Source: Dysgonamonadaceae bacterium
GTDB taxonomy: Bacteria; Bacteroidota; Bacteroidia; Bacteroidales; Azobacteroidaceae
Assembly (NCBI GenBank): GCA_031253625.1
Contig: JAIRVZ010000131.1
Coordinates: forward strand, 1-64,000
Length of the DNA stretch: 64,000 nt
Direction of reading: 5' to 3'
Part shown: positions 1 through 9,702 of the stretch, piece by piece
Numbering within the stretch: the first letter of the stretch is position 1
Layout: the number at the start of each line of letters is the position of its first letter
Made by a program: the position numbers and the translations under genes
The notes under the pieces: model-generated
The model's input: only the letters and a program-made list of their open reading frames with translations
The model's database searches: none
What the model was told of the DNA's origin: nothing

Positions 1-83
1 ATGATCCAAACACGTACAAGTTTTATGCGTCAAAAATAGAGGAGAAAGCAACTAAGAACAACAAACCGTTAATTTATTGTTAA
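1..83 (+). CDS. possible 3' end of an unknown CDS (partial)
   Basis: The third forward frame is open from the window edge to a TAA at 81-83. It reads about 26 lysine- and asparagine-rich residues ending in KPLIYC, which has ordinary coding composition. No domain can be recognised from so short a tail. A 12-codon ATG frame lies in frame 1 over the same bases, so coding here is uncertain. Confidence 0.3.
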   Translation, partial: DPNTYKFYASKIEEKATKNNKPLIYC

Positions 84-138
84 ATCAAATAAAACATTAG
101 GATATTAGCATAGAATACGCGAACAAGTAACATTATCC

Positions 139-254
139 GTGCCTAAGGTTTTCCACAACCCACACCAACAAACAAGTCACGTTCACGCCTAAACGTGAAC
201 GTTTATTGACTTACCCTCCATTGGTGTGCTTTTGTTTGTGGAAATTCTAGGCAC
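139..254. ncRNA. 116-nt rod-like imperfect inverted repeat, candidate structured RNA
   Basis: The ends GTGCCTAAGGTTTTCCACAA and TTGTGGAAATTCTAGGCAC pair to form a closing stem. Inside it CACACCAA pairs with TTGGTGTG, and the apical arms ACGTTCACG and CGTGAACGT pair perfectly around a short loop. The result is a long rod with internal bulges, flanked by AT-rich DNA and with no ORF. On the minus strand a TATTCTTG box close to the TAnnTTTG consensus lies just upstream of the element. It could be a small RNA of the 6S type or a MITE-like palindrome. I recognise no family-specific motif and see no target-site duplication. Confidence 0.5.
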
Positions 255-434
255 CAAGAATAGCATTAAACGCTTTTTCTAATATGTTTTAAAATGTGCG
301 TATTAACACATTATTACTTTTCCATAGGCGAATATTTTTAATTATTTAGCAGCAAATGTATAGTAAGTATTTTAAAAATACAAGAATAGCGAAAAAATAC
401 TTTGAGAAATTGTCATTTATAATTATCGAAACAC

Positions 435-477
435 AAAAGAGGCCGGCTCAATAAAATTTGAACCAGCCTCTTTTTTT
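435..477 (-). terminator. bidirectional rho-independent terminator
   Basis: AGAGGCCGGCTCAA pairs with TTGAACCAGCCTCT with wobbles around a short AT loop. The stem is followed by T7 on the plus strand and a shorter T run on the minus strand. It lies just past the stop of the minus-strand XRE gene and probably ends that transcript. Confidence 0.75.
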
Positions 478-511
478 CAATGGTCTTTAAGAATGTCTCT
501 GGAATTCTTTT

Positions 512-913
512 TTAACCTCTTTTCGTTTGCTCGATAATCACATCCAGCTTACTTTCAATGATAGACGTTAATTTATCTATCAATTTGTCCTTTTCATTAA
601 GCTGTTTTTCTAAGTGAGTGATAACTGCGGTCGCACTTTTTTCCGGGAATTTTTTCTTTCCCAAAACAAGATACTTGGCCGATGGATCAGAGAAAATTAA
701 TTTCTTGTTCTCGTCATCTCCGGTACCGTTAAGGAGCCAATCAAAATCAACATCAAGGAAAGTTGCCAATTGCATAACGATAGACGGACTAGGTTTCCCT
801 TTTCCGTTGCAATAGTTAGATAACGTTGCTTCTGTAATTCTCGTTTCTTTGGCTATTTGGTATTTGCTAATACCTTTTTCCTCAATCGCTCTTATTAACC
901 TGTCTCTAAACAT
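512..913 (-). CDS. XRE-family helix-turn-helix regulator with C-terminal coiled coil
   Basis: This is a 133-residue protein. Residues 1 to about 62 form a Cro/C1-type HTH: the ISKYQIAKET and ITEATLSNYCNG segments give the turn and recognition helices, and the FLDVDFDWLLNGTG ending is common in Bacteroidales regulators of this kind. Residues about 98-130 are charged and heptad-like (LEKQLNEKDKLIDKLTSII), predicting dimerisation by coiled coil. The gene stands alone, with a terminator downstream and a 198-bp AT-rich upstream gap holding imperfect palindromes of the type ATATTTTAAGC. Its target is unknown. The architecture resembles the second XRE gene at 27917-28270. Confidence 0.8.
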   Translation of the reverse strand: MFRDRLIRAIEEKGISKYQIAKETRITEATLSNYCNGKGKPSPSIVMQLATFLDVDFDWLLNGTGDDENKKLIFSDPSAKYLVLGKKKFPEKSATAVITHLEKQLNEKDKLIDKLTSIIESKLDVIIEQTKRG

Positions 914-1111
914 AATTAATTAAAATAAGTAAAAAAATAAATATTGCCAATATATTTTAAGCTAAAAATATTGTGCGATAAAAAGATTAAGCATATATTT
1001 GTAACCTAAAATATTTAGAACAAAAATATAAATTTTATCCCAATAAAAAAAGGAAAAACAATAAAAAGAACTTAATAAACTAAAATTTTAAGAAATAGGC
1101 AGGTCATGAAC

Positions 1112-1714
1112 TTAAGGATTATATCCAACTGTTTGCGTTAAAATAACCTCTTGTTGTTCAGTCAAATTCAGCAACTGATGTAATTCATCTTTATCAAACC
1201 ATCCTCTTACAACGGTTCCAAGTCTTTCAGATGCACAGAAAAGATATACGTTTTGAGAGATAAATCCGCAATCGGCAAAAGCCATATCGCGACTTGATGT
1301 TTTTCTCAAATCGGCAACATAGATAAGATTTACGGGGGCAATCGCTACGAAATCTTGTCTTCCTGCACTGCTGCGAAAATCTCCTTCTTTTTTCAAAATC
1401 AACGTATTTTCTTTAGCATCATATAAATATACTCCCTTTTCAAGAATGACATACACATCAAATGACTGCCTGTTGTTGGCAGAAGGAACCACTCTTTTAT
1501 CTTCTCTGTTGAAACCATAAGCAGCCCAAAGTAAGTTTGACAATGTTTGCGGATACAATCCCTTGCTTGAAAATTCGCGAGTTGTTTGACGCAAACTCAA
1601 CGCTTCCATTAACGGCATTCCTCCTTCTTTTTGAGGAGCCGGCAACTTGATGTCTTGCGCAAAAAATGAAAATGACAATACTGTCAGGCTGAATAATAAA
1701 ATACTACGTTTCAT
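1112..1714 (-). CDS. SagB/ThcOx-type nitroreductase-fold oxidoreductase, exported
   Basis: The 200-residue product starts with a signal peptide (residues 1 to about 19, ending FFAQ). The mature part follows the SagB-type flavin reductase pattern: SLRQTTREF near the start (FMN phosphate contact), LLWAAYGFNRE, then VPSANNRQS and a C-terminal GTVVRG / QTVGYNP segment. Family members bind FMN and oxidise or reduce small molecules or peptides, but many exported Bacteroidales copies have no assigned substrate. No azoline cyclodehydratase genes lie nearby, so a role in peptide modification is not supported. The gene is divergent from the DUF4105 gene; the TATTTTTG box at 1745-1752 (minus strand) is a likely -7 element. 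Confidence 0.8.
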   Translation of the reverse strand: MKRSILLFSLTVLSFSFFAQDIKLPAPQKEGGMPLMEALSLRQTTREFSSKGLYPQTLSNLLWAAYGFNREDKRVVPSANNRQSFDVYVILEKGVYLYDAKENTLILKKEGDFRSSAGRQDFVAIAPVNLIYVADLRKTSSRDMAFADCGFISQNVYLFCASERLGTVVRGWFDKDELHQLLNLTEQQEVILTQTVGYNP

Positions 1715-1744
1715 AAATAAATATTCTTTAAGTTATATATTCGC

Positions 1745-1773
1745 CAAAAATACAAAATAATTCCGTAATTTTG
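1745..1773. promoter_or_regulatory. divergent -7 boxes
   Basis: CAAAAATA at 1745-1752 reads TATTTTTG on the minus strand, toward the SagB-like gene. TAATTTTG at 1766-1773 faces the DUF4105 gene. Both match TAnnTTTG. No clear TTTG -33 element is found at the expected spacing for either. Confidence 0.55.
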
Positions 1774-1797
1774 GCATAAATTTCAGATTGCAACTCA

Positions 1798-2994
1798 ATG
1801 AAGAAGTTCGTTTTAGGAGTCTTGTCCGTTTTTTTTACCTTACATACATTTGGATCTTCCGGAGATAGTTTACAAATCAGTTTGTTAACAGTATTGCCTC
1901 GTTCCAATGAGGTTTATACCATTTATGGGCATACGGCCATAAGGGCACACAACCCATCCGAGAAATTAGATTTAGTGTTTAATTACGGTTCGTTTGATTG
2001 GAGTGAACCCAATTTCTTGTATCGTTTTATCAAAGGAGAAACGGATTATTATTTGGGTGTTCATAGTTTTGATGAATTCGAATATATCTATACGATGGGT
2101 AATTACACTGTGATAGAACAGGTTCTCAATCTATCTCCCGAAGAAAAAACAGAGATACTTCAGATGCTTTTTTACAATGCTCTTCCTGAAAATCGCAGAT
2201 ACCGCTATGATTTTCTTTTTGATAACTGCACAACCCGTCCCAGAGATATTATTGAAAGATTTACAAACAGTCGTATTGTGTATGAGGAGCAAAAGAATCC
2301 GACAACATTCAGAACACTTATTCACGAATGTACAAAGCCTTATCCGTGGATGACTTTCGGAATTGATTTGGTGATAGGGAGCGGAGCGGATAGTCTTATC
2401 AGCTTACGACAAGAAATGTTTTTGCCCGAAAAGTTGATGAATGCACTGGAAACTGCTTATATAGAGAATGATAGCATACGTCGTCCGATGGTATCTTCTA
2501 CTCAGATTATCATACAATCAATCGAGGAAGATAATCATTCGGGAAATTTATGGTTTAGTCCGATGGTAGCAGGCATTTGTTTGCTCGCAATAAGCTTGAT
2601 TTTAGGAATTTGCGGAATGATTTACAAGCGAAGATTCCGTTTGTTTTTCGCCTTGCTCTTTTTGGCTGCCGGAATAACCGGATGCATCATTTGGTTCGTG
2701 GCGTTTTTTTCTATTCATCCGTGCACATATCCCAACTGGAATGTATTTTTCTTCCATCCGCTGTATTTCATCGCGTTGGTTGGCTATCTGTTGCCGAAAA
2801 CTTATCGTTTCATAACGTGGTACCATTGGATTAATTTTGTACTTTTGTCGTCGTTTTTGATAACTTGGCCATTTATACCTCAAGAAATGAATAGTGCCAA
2901 TATTCCATTTGTTTTGTGTTTATGGATTGGTTTGGGATTACCAATAATACTACGACGTAGTCACAGACTACGTCGAACGAAGGGCAGAAGATAA
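1798..2994 (+). CDS. DUF4105 / Lnb-type membrane protein
   Basis: This is a 398-residue protein with a signal peptide or N-terminal anchor (1 to about 20). A periplasmic DUF4105 domain spans roughly 25-185, carrying YGHTAIR, YRYDFLFDNCTTRPRD and related motifs. A linker follows, then five hydrophobic segments between about 250 and 385. The paired GH and NC residues suggest a papain/NlpC-like His-Cys active site. From memory, this family has been linked to lipoprotein N-acylation in Bacteroides (Lnb); that link is family knowledge and not visible here. The next gene starts 1 nt after the stop, so the two are co-transcribed. Confidence 0.8.
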   Translation: MKKFVLGVLSVFFTLHTFGSSGDSLQISLLTVLPRSNEVYTIYGHTAIRAHNPSEKLDLVFNYGSFDWSEPNFLYRFIKGETDYYLGVHSFDEFEYIYTMGNYTVIEQVLNLSPEEKTEILQMLFYNALPENRRYRYDFLFDNCTTRPRDIIERFTNSRIVYEEQKNPTTFRTLIHECTKPYPWMTFGIDLVIGSGADSLISLRQEMFLPEKLMNALETAYIENDSIRRPMVSSTQIIIQSIEEDNHSGNLWFSPMVAGICLLAISLILGICGMIYKRRFRLFFALLFLAAGITGCIIWFVAFFSIHPCTYPNWNVFFFHPLYFIALVGYLLPKTYRFITWYHWINFVLLSSFLITWPFIPQEMNSANIPFVLCLWIGLGLPIILRRSHRLRRTKGRR

Positions 2995-2995
2995 T

Positions 2996-4573
2996 ATGAA
3001 CAGAATTATAACATCATTACTCGCTATTTTAGCTATTGCCGGAGTTCGCGGAGCGGAACAACCCGGTGATATTCCTAAATTAGTCGTTAACATTACCGTA
3101 GATAAACTTAGGGGAGATTATCTGCAATACTTTAACTATTCGTTTGGAGAGCGCGGATTCAAGCGCTTGATGAATGACGGATTAGTTTATCGTCAAATGC
3201 AGTTTGAGTTTCCGAACGTAAACAGGGCATCGGCTATTGCCACCATTTTCACCGGAACCAATCCTGATAATCACAGTATCGTGGCCGAGAAAAAATATGA
3301 TTTTGAATCTCACAGGGAAGTTTCTATCCTCTACGACAAAGATTTTTTGGGAAATTATACAAACGAAAATTTATCTCCTCTTTCGCTGTTGTGCGCAACC
3401 ATTGGCGATGAGTTGAAAATGGCTTCTAACGGGAAAAGCGATGTTTTCGCAATTGCTCCGAATTCCGTAGAGGCACTTTTATCGGCAGGCCGTTATGCCA
3501 ATGCCGCATTTTGGCTCGAAGATTACAGAGGACGTTTTGCAACAACAACATATTACAAAGACATTCCCTGGTATGTCGACAGATATAACTCCAATGAGGT
3601 AATCGGAAAAAACACTGAAACATACACATGGAATCCCACTCGTTCTTCCTATACGGCTTTTCCTTACAATCAACCGCTTTCTCCCTTCAAACATTATATT
3701 TATAAGGGAGAGAAAGATTGTTACCTCAAGATAAAAACTTCTCCGGCAATCAATGCCGAAGTTACGAATCTGACAGCTAAATTTTTGGAATATGCCGATT
3801 TCGGGAATCGTGCCAATCCGAGTATGTTATCCGTTACCTATTACGCCGGAAATTACATCGAAACGATGAGTAATCCCTACAGTCCGGAAATTCAGGATAT
3901 ATATATTCATTTAGACAAAGAAATCGAACGATTGTTGGATTTAGTCGAAAAATACGTCGGTATAAAAAACACCTTGTTTGTTGTTACTTCTACCGGATAT
4001 TTTGATTCAACAGAAGTACCTTCGGAATCGTTTAAAACAGTCGGAGAATTTTATCCGAATCGTTGTACGGCTTTATTAAATATGTATTTGATGACCGTAT
4101 ACGGCCAAGGGAATTGGGTAAATGGGTACTATAACAATCAAATTTACTTAAACAGAAAACTGATTGAACAACAAAAAATAGCATATCCCGAAATATTGCG
4201 TAAGTGTGCTGAATTTATCGCCCAATTTACCGGAGTGCAAAATGTAACGACATCCTCAGAATTGTTGTTTGAAGGCGGGGAAGTGGGTAATGCCTCTTTC
4301 AGAAAAGGAATGTACAAAGGTGTTAGTGGTGATTTATTTCTTGAGTTGCAACCCGGAAGAATTCTCGTTGATGAAAAAGATTCTTCGAAATCGAGATATT
4401 TGAGGAATGAAACAATTATTGCTCCCCTCATTTTCTTCGGACACCGCATTCAGCCGCAAAAGGTTTACCGCATAGTTAAAGCTACTGAAATTGCACCTAC
4501 GGTCACGCATGTATTGCGCATAAGGCCGCCCAATGGCTGCAAGGAAATGCCGCTGCAAGAGTTTTACCCCTAA
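2996..4573 (+). CDS. alkaline phosphatase-superfamily protein with degenerate active site
   Basis: The 525-residue exported protein (signal peptide about 1-19) begins like Bacteroidota PafA-type enzymes: LVVNITVDKLRGDYLQYF holds the first metal-ligand Asp, and ATIFTGTNPDNHSI follows the nucleophile region. Where active relatives have a Thr before APG (PTNTAPG-type), this protein has NVNRASA. Where they have a C-terminal ADHG metal site, it has VTSTGYFDS. Nucleophile and second metal site therefore look lost, pointing to a binding or structural role. The last codons and stop lie in the left arm of a palindromic repeat. It forms a pair with the Lnb-like gene upstream. Confidence 0.75.
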   Translation: MNRIITSLLAILAIAGVRGAEQPGDIPKLVVNITVDKLRGDYLQYFNYSFGERGFKRLMNDGLVYRQMQFEFPNVNRASAIATIFTGTNPDNHSIVAEKKYDFESHREVSILYDKDFLGNYTNENLSPLSLLCATIGDELKMASNGKSDVFAIAPNSVEALLSAGRYANAAFWLEDYRGRFATTTYYKDIPWYVDRYNSNEVIGKNTETYTWNPTRSSYTAFPYNQPLSPFKHYIYKGEKDCYLKIKTSPAINAEVTNLTAKFLEYADFGNRANPSMLSVTYYAGNYIETMSNPYSPEIQDIYIHLDKEIERLLDLVEKYVGIKNTLFVVTSTGYFDSTEVPSESFKTVGEFYPNRCTALLNMYLMTVYGQGNWVNGYYNNQIYLNRKLIEQQKIAYPEILRKCAEFIAQFTGVQNVTTSSELLFEGGEVGNASFRKGMYKGVSGDLFLELQPGRILVDEKDSSKSRYLRNETIIAPLIFFGHRIQPQKVYRIVKATEIAPTVTHVLRIRPPNGCKEMPLQEFYP

Positions 4574-4688
4574 ATCCCCTAAAGGGGACTTTGGTGAGTG
4601 ATAGCTTCAAGCACTGTAAATAAAAAGTAATGAATATAATATACAAACAATGAGACTCCAAGAAGTCCCCTTTAGGGGATTTAGGGGT
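4566..4688. repeat. palindromic dispersed repeat, copy 1 (paired arms)
   Basis: The left arm at 4566-4591 (ACCCCTAAATCCCCTAAAGG plus GGACTT) and the right arm at 4663-4688 are perfect 26-bp inverted copies flanking a 71-bp AT-rich spacer. The same arms occur at 16272-16368, and a single arm lies at 10282-10307 inside pheT. The arrangement is that of a REP/BIME element. This copy supplies the stop codon of the upstream gene. Confidence 0.85.
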
Positions 4689-4705
4689 AAAAAACAATAA
4701 AAAAT

Positions 4706-7700
4706 ATGGGATTCAACGATTTATTATCAACGCTATTTGGGAATAAAGCCCAACGCGATTTAAGAGAAATAGACCCTTACGTCAAAAAAATAAAAGAAGC
4801 ATATCCTGCTATTCAAAGTTTAAACGACGACGAATTGAGGGCTAAAACCGATGAGGTAAAACAAAAGATACAAGATGCTGTCGCTCCCGAAAGAGCGAAG
4901 ATTGCCGAACTTCGGAAAAATATTGAAGAACTCGAACTGGAGGAAAGAGAAAAAGTTTGGGCTGAAGTCGATAAGATAGAAAAAGAAATTACCGAAAAGT
5001 TTGAAAAACAATTAGAGGAAGTATTGCCGGTTGTTTTTTCTATCGTAAAAGAAACCGCCCGACGTTTTACCGAAAATGAAGAGATTGTAGTAACTGCTAC
5101 TGATTTTGACCGAGATTTGTCCACTACTCACGATTTTGTACGAATCGAAGGAGAAAAAGCCATTTATCAAAACCATTGGGTTGCCGGAGGAAACGAAATC
5201 ACTTGGGAGATGATACATTACGATGTACAGCTTTTCGGTGGTGTAGTGCTTCACAAAGGGAAAATTGCCGAAATGGCAACCGGAGAAGGAAAAACTTTGG
5301 TAGCTACCTTGCCTGTTTTCTTGAATGCCTTGACTCGCAACGGTGTACACGTTGTAACAGTCAACGACTACCTATCGAAACGTGACTCCGAATGGATGGG
5401 GCCATTATATATGTTCCACGGACTTTCTGTCGATTGTATCGATAAACATCAGCCTAACTCCGATGCGCGTCGCAAAGCATACGAAGCCGACATCACCTTC
5501 GGAACAAACAATGAATTTGGTTTTGACTACTTGCGCGACAATATGGCTATCAGTCCGAAAGACTTGGTGCAACGCAAACACAATTTTGCGATTGTCGATG
5601 AGGTCGACTCCGTATTGATTGACGATGCTCGAACCCCATTGATTATTTCCGGTCCGGTTCCGAAAGGCGATGACCAACTGTTTGAAGAATTTCGCTCTAA
5701 AGTAGAGCATTTGGTAAATCTTCAAAAGAATTTCACTACCAAATTGTTGGCTGAGGCAAAAATCTTGATGGCTAAAGAAGACCAAAAAGAACAGGAAGAA
5801 GGAACTCGATTGCTTTTCCGTTCTTACAAAGGTATGCCCAAAAACAAACCTTTGATTAAATTTTTGAGCGAGCAGGGCGTTAAATCAGCCATGTTGAAAG
5901 CGGAAGAATTTTATATGCAGCAACAAAACAGAGAAATGCACATCATCACCGACCCTCTGTATTTTGTTATTGACGAAAAAAACAATTCTATCGAACTGAC
6001 CGACAAGGGAATCGATGCCTTGACCGGTAATATGGACGACCCGCAATTCTTTGTATTGCCCGATATTGCCTCTCAAATTTCAGAACTTGAAAACCAAGGC
6101 TTGAATGATGAGGAAAAACAAGTAAAGAAAGACGATTTGATGCAAAACTATGCGATTAAATCGGAGCGCGTACATACCATCAACCAATTATTAAAAGCCT
6201 ATTGCTTATTTGAAAAAGATGATGAATATGTCGTTATCGAAGGAAAAGTAAAAATTGTTGATGAGCAAACCGGCCGTATCATGGAAGGCCGTCGCTATTC
6301 CGATGGCTTACACCAAGCAATTGAGGCCAAAGAACGGGTAAAAGTGGAAGATGCCACTCAAACGTTTGCAACCATCACTTTACAAAACTATTTCCGTATG
6401 TACCACAAATTAGCAGGTATGACGGGTACTGCCGAAACTGAGGCAGGCGAGTTTTGGAATATCTACAAATTGGATGTAGTGGTTATCCCGACCAACAAAC
6501 CGATTGCACGTAACGATATGAATGACCGGATTTATCGCACAAACCGTGAAAAATACGCTGCCGTTATCGAAGAAATACAATCTTTGGTAGAGGCCGGTCG
6601 CCCTGTGTTGGTAGGTACAACCTCAGTCGAAATTTCCGAATTGTTGAGCCGTATGCTTACCATGCGCAAAATCAAACACAATGTATTGAACGCTAAGTTA
6701 CACCAAAAAGAGGCTGATATTGTGGCGCAAGCCGGACAAGAAGGAACCGTTACCATCGCAACCAATATGGCAGGTCGTGGTACCGACATCAAACTTTCTC
6801 CCGAAGTGAAAGCTGCCGGGGGTTTGGCCATTGTAGGTACGGAACGCCACGACTCCCGCCGGGTAGACCGCCAGTTGCGCGGACGTGCCGGTCGTCAGGG
6901 AGACCCGGGTTCTTCAGTTTTCTATATCTCACTCGAAGATAGTCTGATGCGTTTGTTCGCCTCCGAAAGAATTGCCGGAATGATGGACAGACTCGGTTTC
7001 AAAGAAGGCGAAGTGTTGGAACACAATATGTTGAATAAATCCGTAGAGCGCGCTCAGAAAAAAGTGGAAGAAAACAACTTCGGTATTCGTAAACGTTTGT
7101 TGGAATACGACGACGTAATGAATGCCCAACGTGAAGTTATCTATACCCGCCGTCGCCATGCTTTAATGGGAGAACGTATCGGTATGGACGTGCTGAACAT
7201 GCTTTACGATACATCATCGACCATCGCCGAACAGTTTGCCGAATCGAACGATTACGAAGGATTGAAGTTCGAACTTTTCAGAACAATGGCTATAGAATCT
7301 CCGGTTAAAGAAGATGATTTCCGTTCGATAAAAACGAATGAATTATCCGAAAAGATTTTCGATGTCGTTTTGGAAAGTTTCAAGCGCAAGATGGAAAGAA
7401 TGTCACAAGTTGCTCAGCCGGTTATTAAAAAAGTATACGAAACTCAGGGGGAAAGATATCAAGATATATTAATCCCGATAACCGACGGTAAACGTATTTA
7501 TAATATTAAATGTAACCTGAAGGAGGCTTACGACAGTGAATGTAAAGAAATCGTAAAATCATTCGAAAAATCCTTGCTGTTGCACATGCTCGATGAGGCT
7601 TGGAAAGAACATTTGCGCGAAATGGACGACCTGCGTCATTCGGTACAAAATGCCAGCTACGAAAATAAAGATCCTCTGTTGATCTACAAATTGGAATCTT

Positions 7701-8014
7701 TCGGATTATTTAAAAATATGGTCGATGCGATGAACCGCAAAACCGTTGCAGTTTTGATGCGCGGACAAATTCCTACTCGCGAAGATGCCGTACAACATGC
7801 TGCTCCCGAAAGAAAAACAGATTATAGTAAGTATCGCACGCAAAAGGACGAAATTGAAGAGGCACAAGCACGCCAACAACAAGCGCGCCAAGCTCCGCAA
7901 GGACAACAACAAAAGCGTGAACCGATTCGTGCGGAGAAAAAAATAGACAGAAACGCTCCATGCCCGTGTGGTAGAGGCAAGAAGTATAAAAATTGTTGCG
8001 GGCAGAATGCGTAA
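4706..8014 (+). CDS. secA: preprotein translocase ATPase SecA
   Basis: The 1102-residue SecA drives post-translational export through SecYEG. Visible features are Walker A MATGEGKT near residue 190, the Walker B-like [16 protein letters not shown] region, [32 protein letters not shown], and the [16 protein letters not shown] helicase motif. A SEC-C zinc motif ([13 protein letters not shown]) lies at the extreme C-terminus after a Gln-rich linker. The extra N-terminal coiled helix (about residues 50-110, rich in Glu and Lys) and the length above 1000 residues are usual for Bacteroidota SecA. It starts 17 bp after the palindromic repeat. Confidence 0.97.
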   Translation: MGFNDLLSTLFGNKAQRDLREIDPYVKKIKEAYPAIQSLNDDELRAKTDEVKQKIQDAVAPERAKIAELRKNIEELELEEREKVWAEVDKIEKEITEKFEKQLEEVLPVVFSIVKETARRFTENEEIVVTATDFDRDLSTTHDFVRIEGEKAIYQNHWVAGGNEITWEMIHYDVQLFGGVVLHKGKIAEMATGEGKTLVATLPVFLNALTRNGVHVVTVNDYLSKRDSEWMGPLYMFHGLSVDCIDKHQPNSDARRKAYEADITFGTNNEFGFDYLRDNMAISPKDLVQRKHNFAIVDEVDSVLIDDARTPLIISGPVPKGDDQLFEEFRSKVEHLVNLQKNFTTKLLAEAKILMAKEDQKEQEEGTRLLFRSYKGMPKNKPLIKFLSEQGVKSAMLKAEEFYMQQQNREMHIITDPLYFVIDEKNNSIELTDKGIDALTGNMDDPQFFVLPDIASQISELENQGLNDEEKQVKKDDLMQNYAIKSERVHTINQLLKAYCLFEKDDEYVVIEGKVKIVDEQTGRIMEGRRYSDGLHQAIEAKERVKVEDATQTFATITLQNYFRMYHKLAGMTGTAETEAGEFWNIYKLDVVVIPTNKPIARNDMNDRIYRTNREKYAAVIEEIQSLVEAGRPVLVGTTSVEISELLSRMLTMRKIKHNVLNAKLHQKEADIVAQAGQEGTVTIATNMAGRGTDIKLSPEVKAAGGLAIVGTERHDSRRVDRQLRGRAGRQGDPGSSVFYISLEDSLMRLFASERIAGMMDRLGFKEGEVLEHNMLNKSVERAQKKVEENNFGIRKRLLEYDDVMNAQREVIYTRRRHALMGERIGMDVLNMLYDTSSTIAEQFAESNDYEGLKFELFRTMAIESPVKEDDFRSIKTNELSEKIFDVVLESFKRKMERMSQVAQPVIKKVYETQGERYQDILIPITDGKRIYNIKCNLKEAYDSECKEIVKSFEKSLLLHMLDEAWKEHLREMDDLRHSVQNASYENKDPLLIYKLESFGLFKNMVDAMNRKTVAVLMRGQIPTREDAVQHAAPERKTDYSKYRTQKDEIEEAQARQQQARQAPQGQQQKREPIRAEKKIDRNAPCPCGRGKKYKNCCGQNA

Positions 8015-8038
8015 GAAATAAGATAAAGGTTTCTATTT

Positions 8039-8998
8039 ATGGGCCGTCGAAGAAAATTGCGGGAAAATAAAGGTTGCGAAAATTGTGGGCATTTCGTAGA
8101 AATACGATTTTGCCCGGATTGCGGACAGGAAAACGTCGAAACACGTCAATCCTTTTTTCATCTTATTGCGCATTTCATAAAAGATTTCGTGCATTACGAC
8201 GGCAAGTTTTGGAAAACTATTTGGTATTTACTTTTTCGCCCGGCAAAATTAACAAAAGAATATCTGGCAGGAAAAAGAAACTGTTATGTAAATCCCGTCA
8301 AATTATACATATTCATCAGTTTCATTACATTTCTCCTGCCGGCTATTCCTCCTGATTCGAGCGAAAGGGCAGAAAAATGGAGCGAAAAAGTAAAAGCGCA
8401 TCAGGATATTTCCAACCAATTTCAATTGGATAGTGTTGCTGCTCAATATCTTCAACCGGATATTATTGCCCAGATACAATCGGAAACGGATAAACATGAG
8501 TCTGAAAATCAAATAAAGATTGGGAAATACAAGATTGACCAAGAAAAAGTTGAAGAAGAACTCTTACACCATTTTCCTAAAGCGATTTTCTTATATATGC
8601 CTGTTTTTGCTTTTTGGCTTTGGGTATTTCACAGCAAGAGAAAATGGTTCTACTTCGACCACGGAATTTATACACTTCATTATTTTTCGTTTATTCTGTT
8701 GAGTATTTCATTGTTTATTTTGGCAAGATGGTTATTATCGCTCTTTCATTTAGATATGCCTCCATTAGTTGCAATAGTGATGGTTGGCTATTTTATTTAT
8801 TATTTTTTCCATTCTCACCGGATTTTTTATCAAGAAAGCAAGGCGATATCGCGTCTCAAGTGTAGTATCTTGTTTATCATCAATTCACTTGGTATGATTG
8901 TATTCCTTATTTTGTATGCAATCTTGATAGCATTTATTTTTTCTGATGTAACCCTCAACACAATGATTCATGAGATTCAGAATAATATTCAATCTTGA
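8039..8998 (+). CDS. DUF3667 membrane protein with N-terminal zinc ribbon
   Basis: This is a 319-residue protein. Four cysteines in two CxxC pairs (Cys13/16 and Cys25/28, ENCGH and CPDCGQEN) form a zinc ribbon. FHLIAHFIKDFVHYDGKFWKT and LLFRPAKLTKEYLAGKR are the DUF3667 signature. A first membrane segment follows at about 90-105, a polar stretch at about 110-185, and four more hydrophobic helices to the end. Its function is unknown. It begins 24 bp after secA in the same direction and is probably read through from it, but I see no evidence for a role in secretion. Confidence 0.82.
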   Translation: MGRRRKLRENKGCENCGHFVEIRFCPDCGQENVETRQSFFHLIAHFIKDFVHYDGKFWKTIWYLLFRPAKLTKEYLAGKRNCYVNPVKLYIFISFITFLLPAIPPDSSERAEKWSEKVKAHQDISNQFQLDSVAAQYLQPDIIAQIQSETDKHESENQIKIGKYKIDQEKVEEELLHHFPKAIFLYMPVFAFWLWVFHSKRKWFYFDHGIYTLHYFSFILLSISLFILARWLLSLFHLDMPPLVAIVMVGYFIYYFFHSHRIFYQESKAISRLKCSILFIINSLGMIVFLILYAILIAFIFSDVTLNTMIHEIQNNIQS

Positions 8999-9010
8999 AT
9001 TTCAATTTCT

Positions 9011-9637
9011 CTAAAAATGTCCCTTTTCGCTGAAAATATGCCTGAAATCCTCACCATTCTCAGGCTGGAAAACGCGCATACCTAAAGCTTTCCCAGCTTC
9101 AACGTTGGCAGGTCCATCATCAACAAATAACGTTTCGGAAGGAATAATACCGGAATCTTTTATCAAATGATGAAAGATTTGAGGATGCGGTTTGGTCACT
9201 CCGAGTTGATATGAAAGATACATTTTATCAAAATACTGCTCTAACGTTTTTCCGGTATCGGAAAATAGAGGAGACGATGCCCAAGCCATGACTATCGGAT
9301 TGGTATTACTCAACAAATAGAGATTATATGATTTTCTCAATTCTTCCAACATTTCTAATTTGTAAGCCGGCATATCAGCAATAAATCCATGTATTCCGTA
9401 AGCAATATCTTCATTTGAAATATATTTCCCTGCTAACCGGCGGATTGCATCGTAAAATTCTTCTGTCGTCAAACGACCTTCTTCCCAAGCAAGGAAGTCT
9501 CCTTTTTGATGATACGGGTCTAATAATTCTTCGGCTTGTTCTAATCCAACCAGCTTAAAACGTCTTACAGCCTCGTCGCGGTCGATAGTTAAAATCACAC
9601 CGCCCAAATCAAATACTATATTCTTAATTTTATCCAT
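9011..9637 (-). CDS. HAD-superfamily hydrolase (subfamily IA, sugar-phosphatase-like)
   Basis: The protein has about 208 residues from the ATG at 9637. Motif I is VFDLGGVILTID (nucleophile Asp10), motif II is LLSNTNP, motif III contains TKPHPQIF, and motif IV is LFVDDGPANVEAG. A helical cap lies between motifs I and II. The layout matches YihX-like phosphatases acting on sugar phosphates; the substrate is not predictable. An in-frame TTG at 9658 is rejected as the start because a TATTTTTG promoter box (9656-9663, minus strand) covers it. The gene is divergent from pheT. Confidence 0.85.
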   Translation of the reverse strand: MDKIKNIVFDLGGVILTIDRDEAVRRFKLVGLEQAEELLDPYHQKGDFLAWEEGRLTTEEFYDAIRRLAGKYISNEDIAYGIHGFIADMPAYKLEMLEELRKSYNLYLLSNTNPIVMAWASSPLFSDTGKTLEQYFDKMYLSYQLGVTKPHPQIFHHLIKDSGIIPSETLFVDDGPANVEAGKALGMRVFQPENGEDFRHIFSEKGHF

Positions 9638-9655
9638 AATCACAATATTAGGCGG

Positions 9656-9683
9656 CAAAAATAAGAAATATTTATTAACTTTG
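9656..9683. promoter_or_regulatory. divergent -7 boxes between HAD gene and pheT
   Basis: TATTTTTG (minus strand, 9663-9656) faces the HAD gene and TAACTTTG (9676-9683) faces pheT. Both fit TAnnTTTG and set ATG 9637 and ATG 9703 as the starts. Confidence 0.6.
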
Positions 9684-9702
9684 GCGGCAAATTTTGATCA
9701 TT

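Noticed and set aside
139-254. Assignment of the hairpin as 6S RNA or SRP RNA
   Set aside because: No SRP tetraloop motif is present, and the large central bubble and promoter mimic of 6S are not clear; kept as an unassigned structured element.
1112-1714. SagB-like gene as part of a thiazole/oxazole peptide cluster
   Set aside because: No SagC/SagD-like cyclodehydratase or precursor peptide is adjacent; exported stand-alone copies are common in Bacteroidales.
5012-5785. Long antisense ORFs inside secA
   Set aside because: They mirror the well-supported secA frame and show no domain, start context or promoter.
9638-9658. TTG start extending the HAD protein by seven residues
   Set aside because: The extension overlaps a -7 promoter box, and the ATG at 9637 gives the usual N-terminus before VFDLGG.
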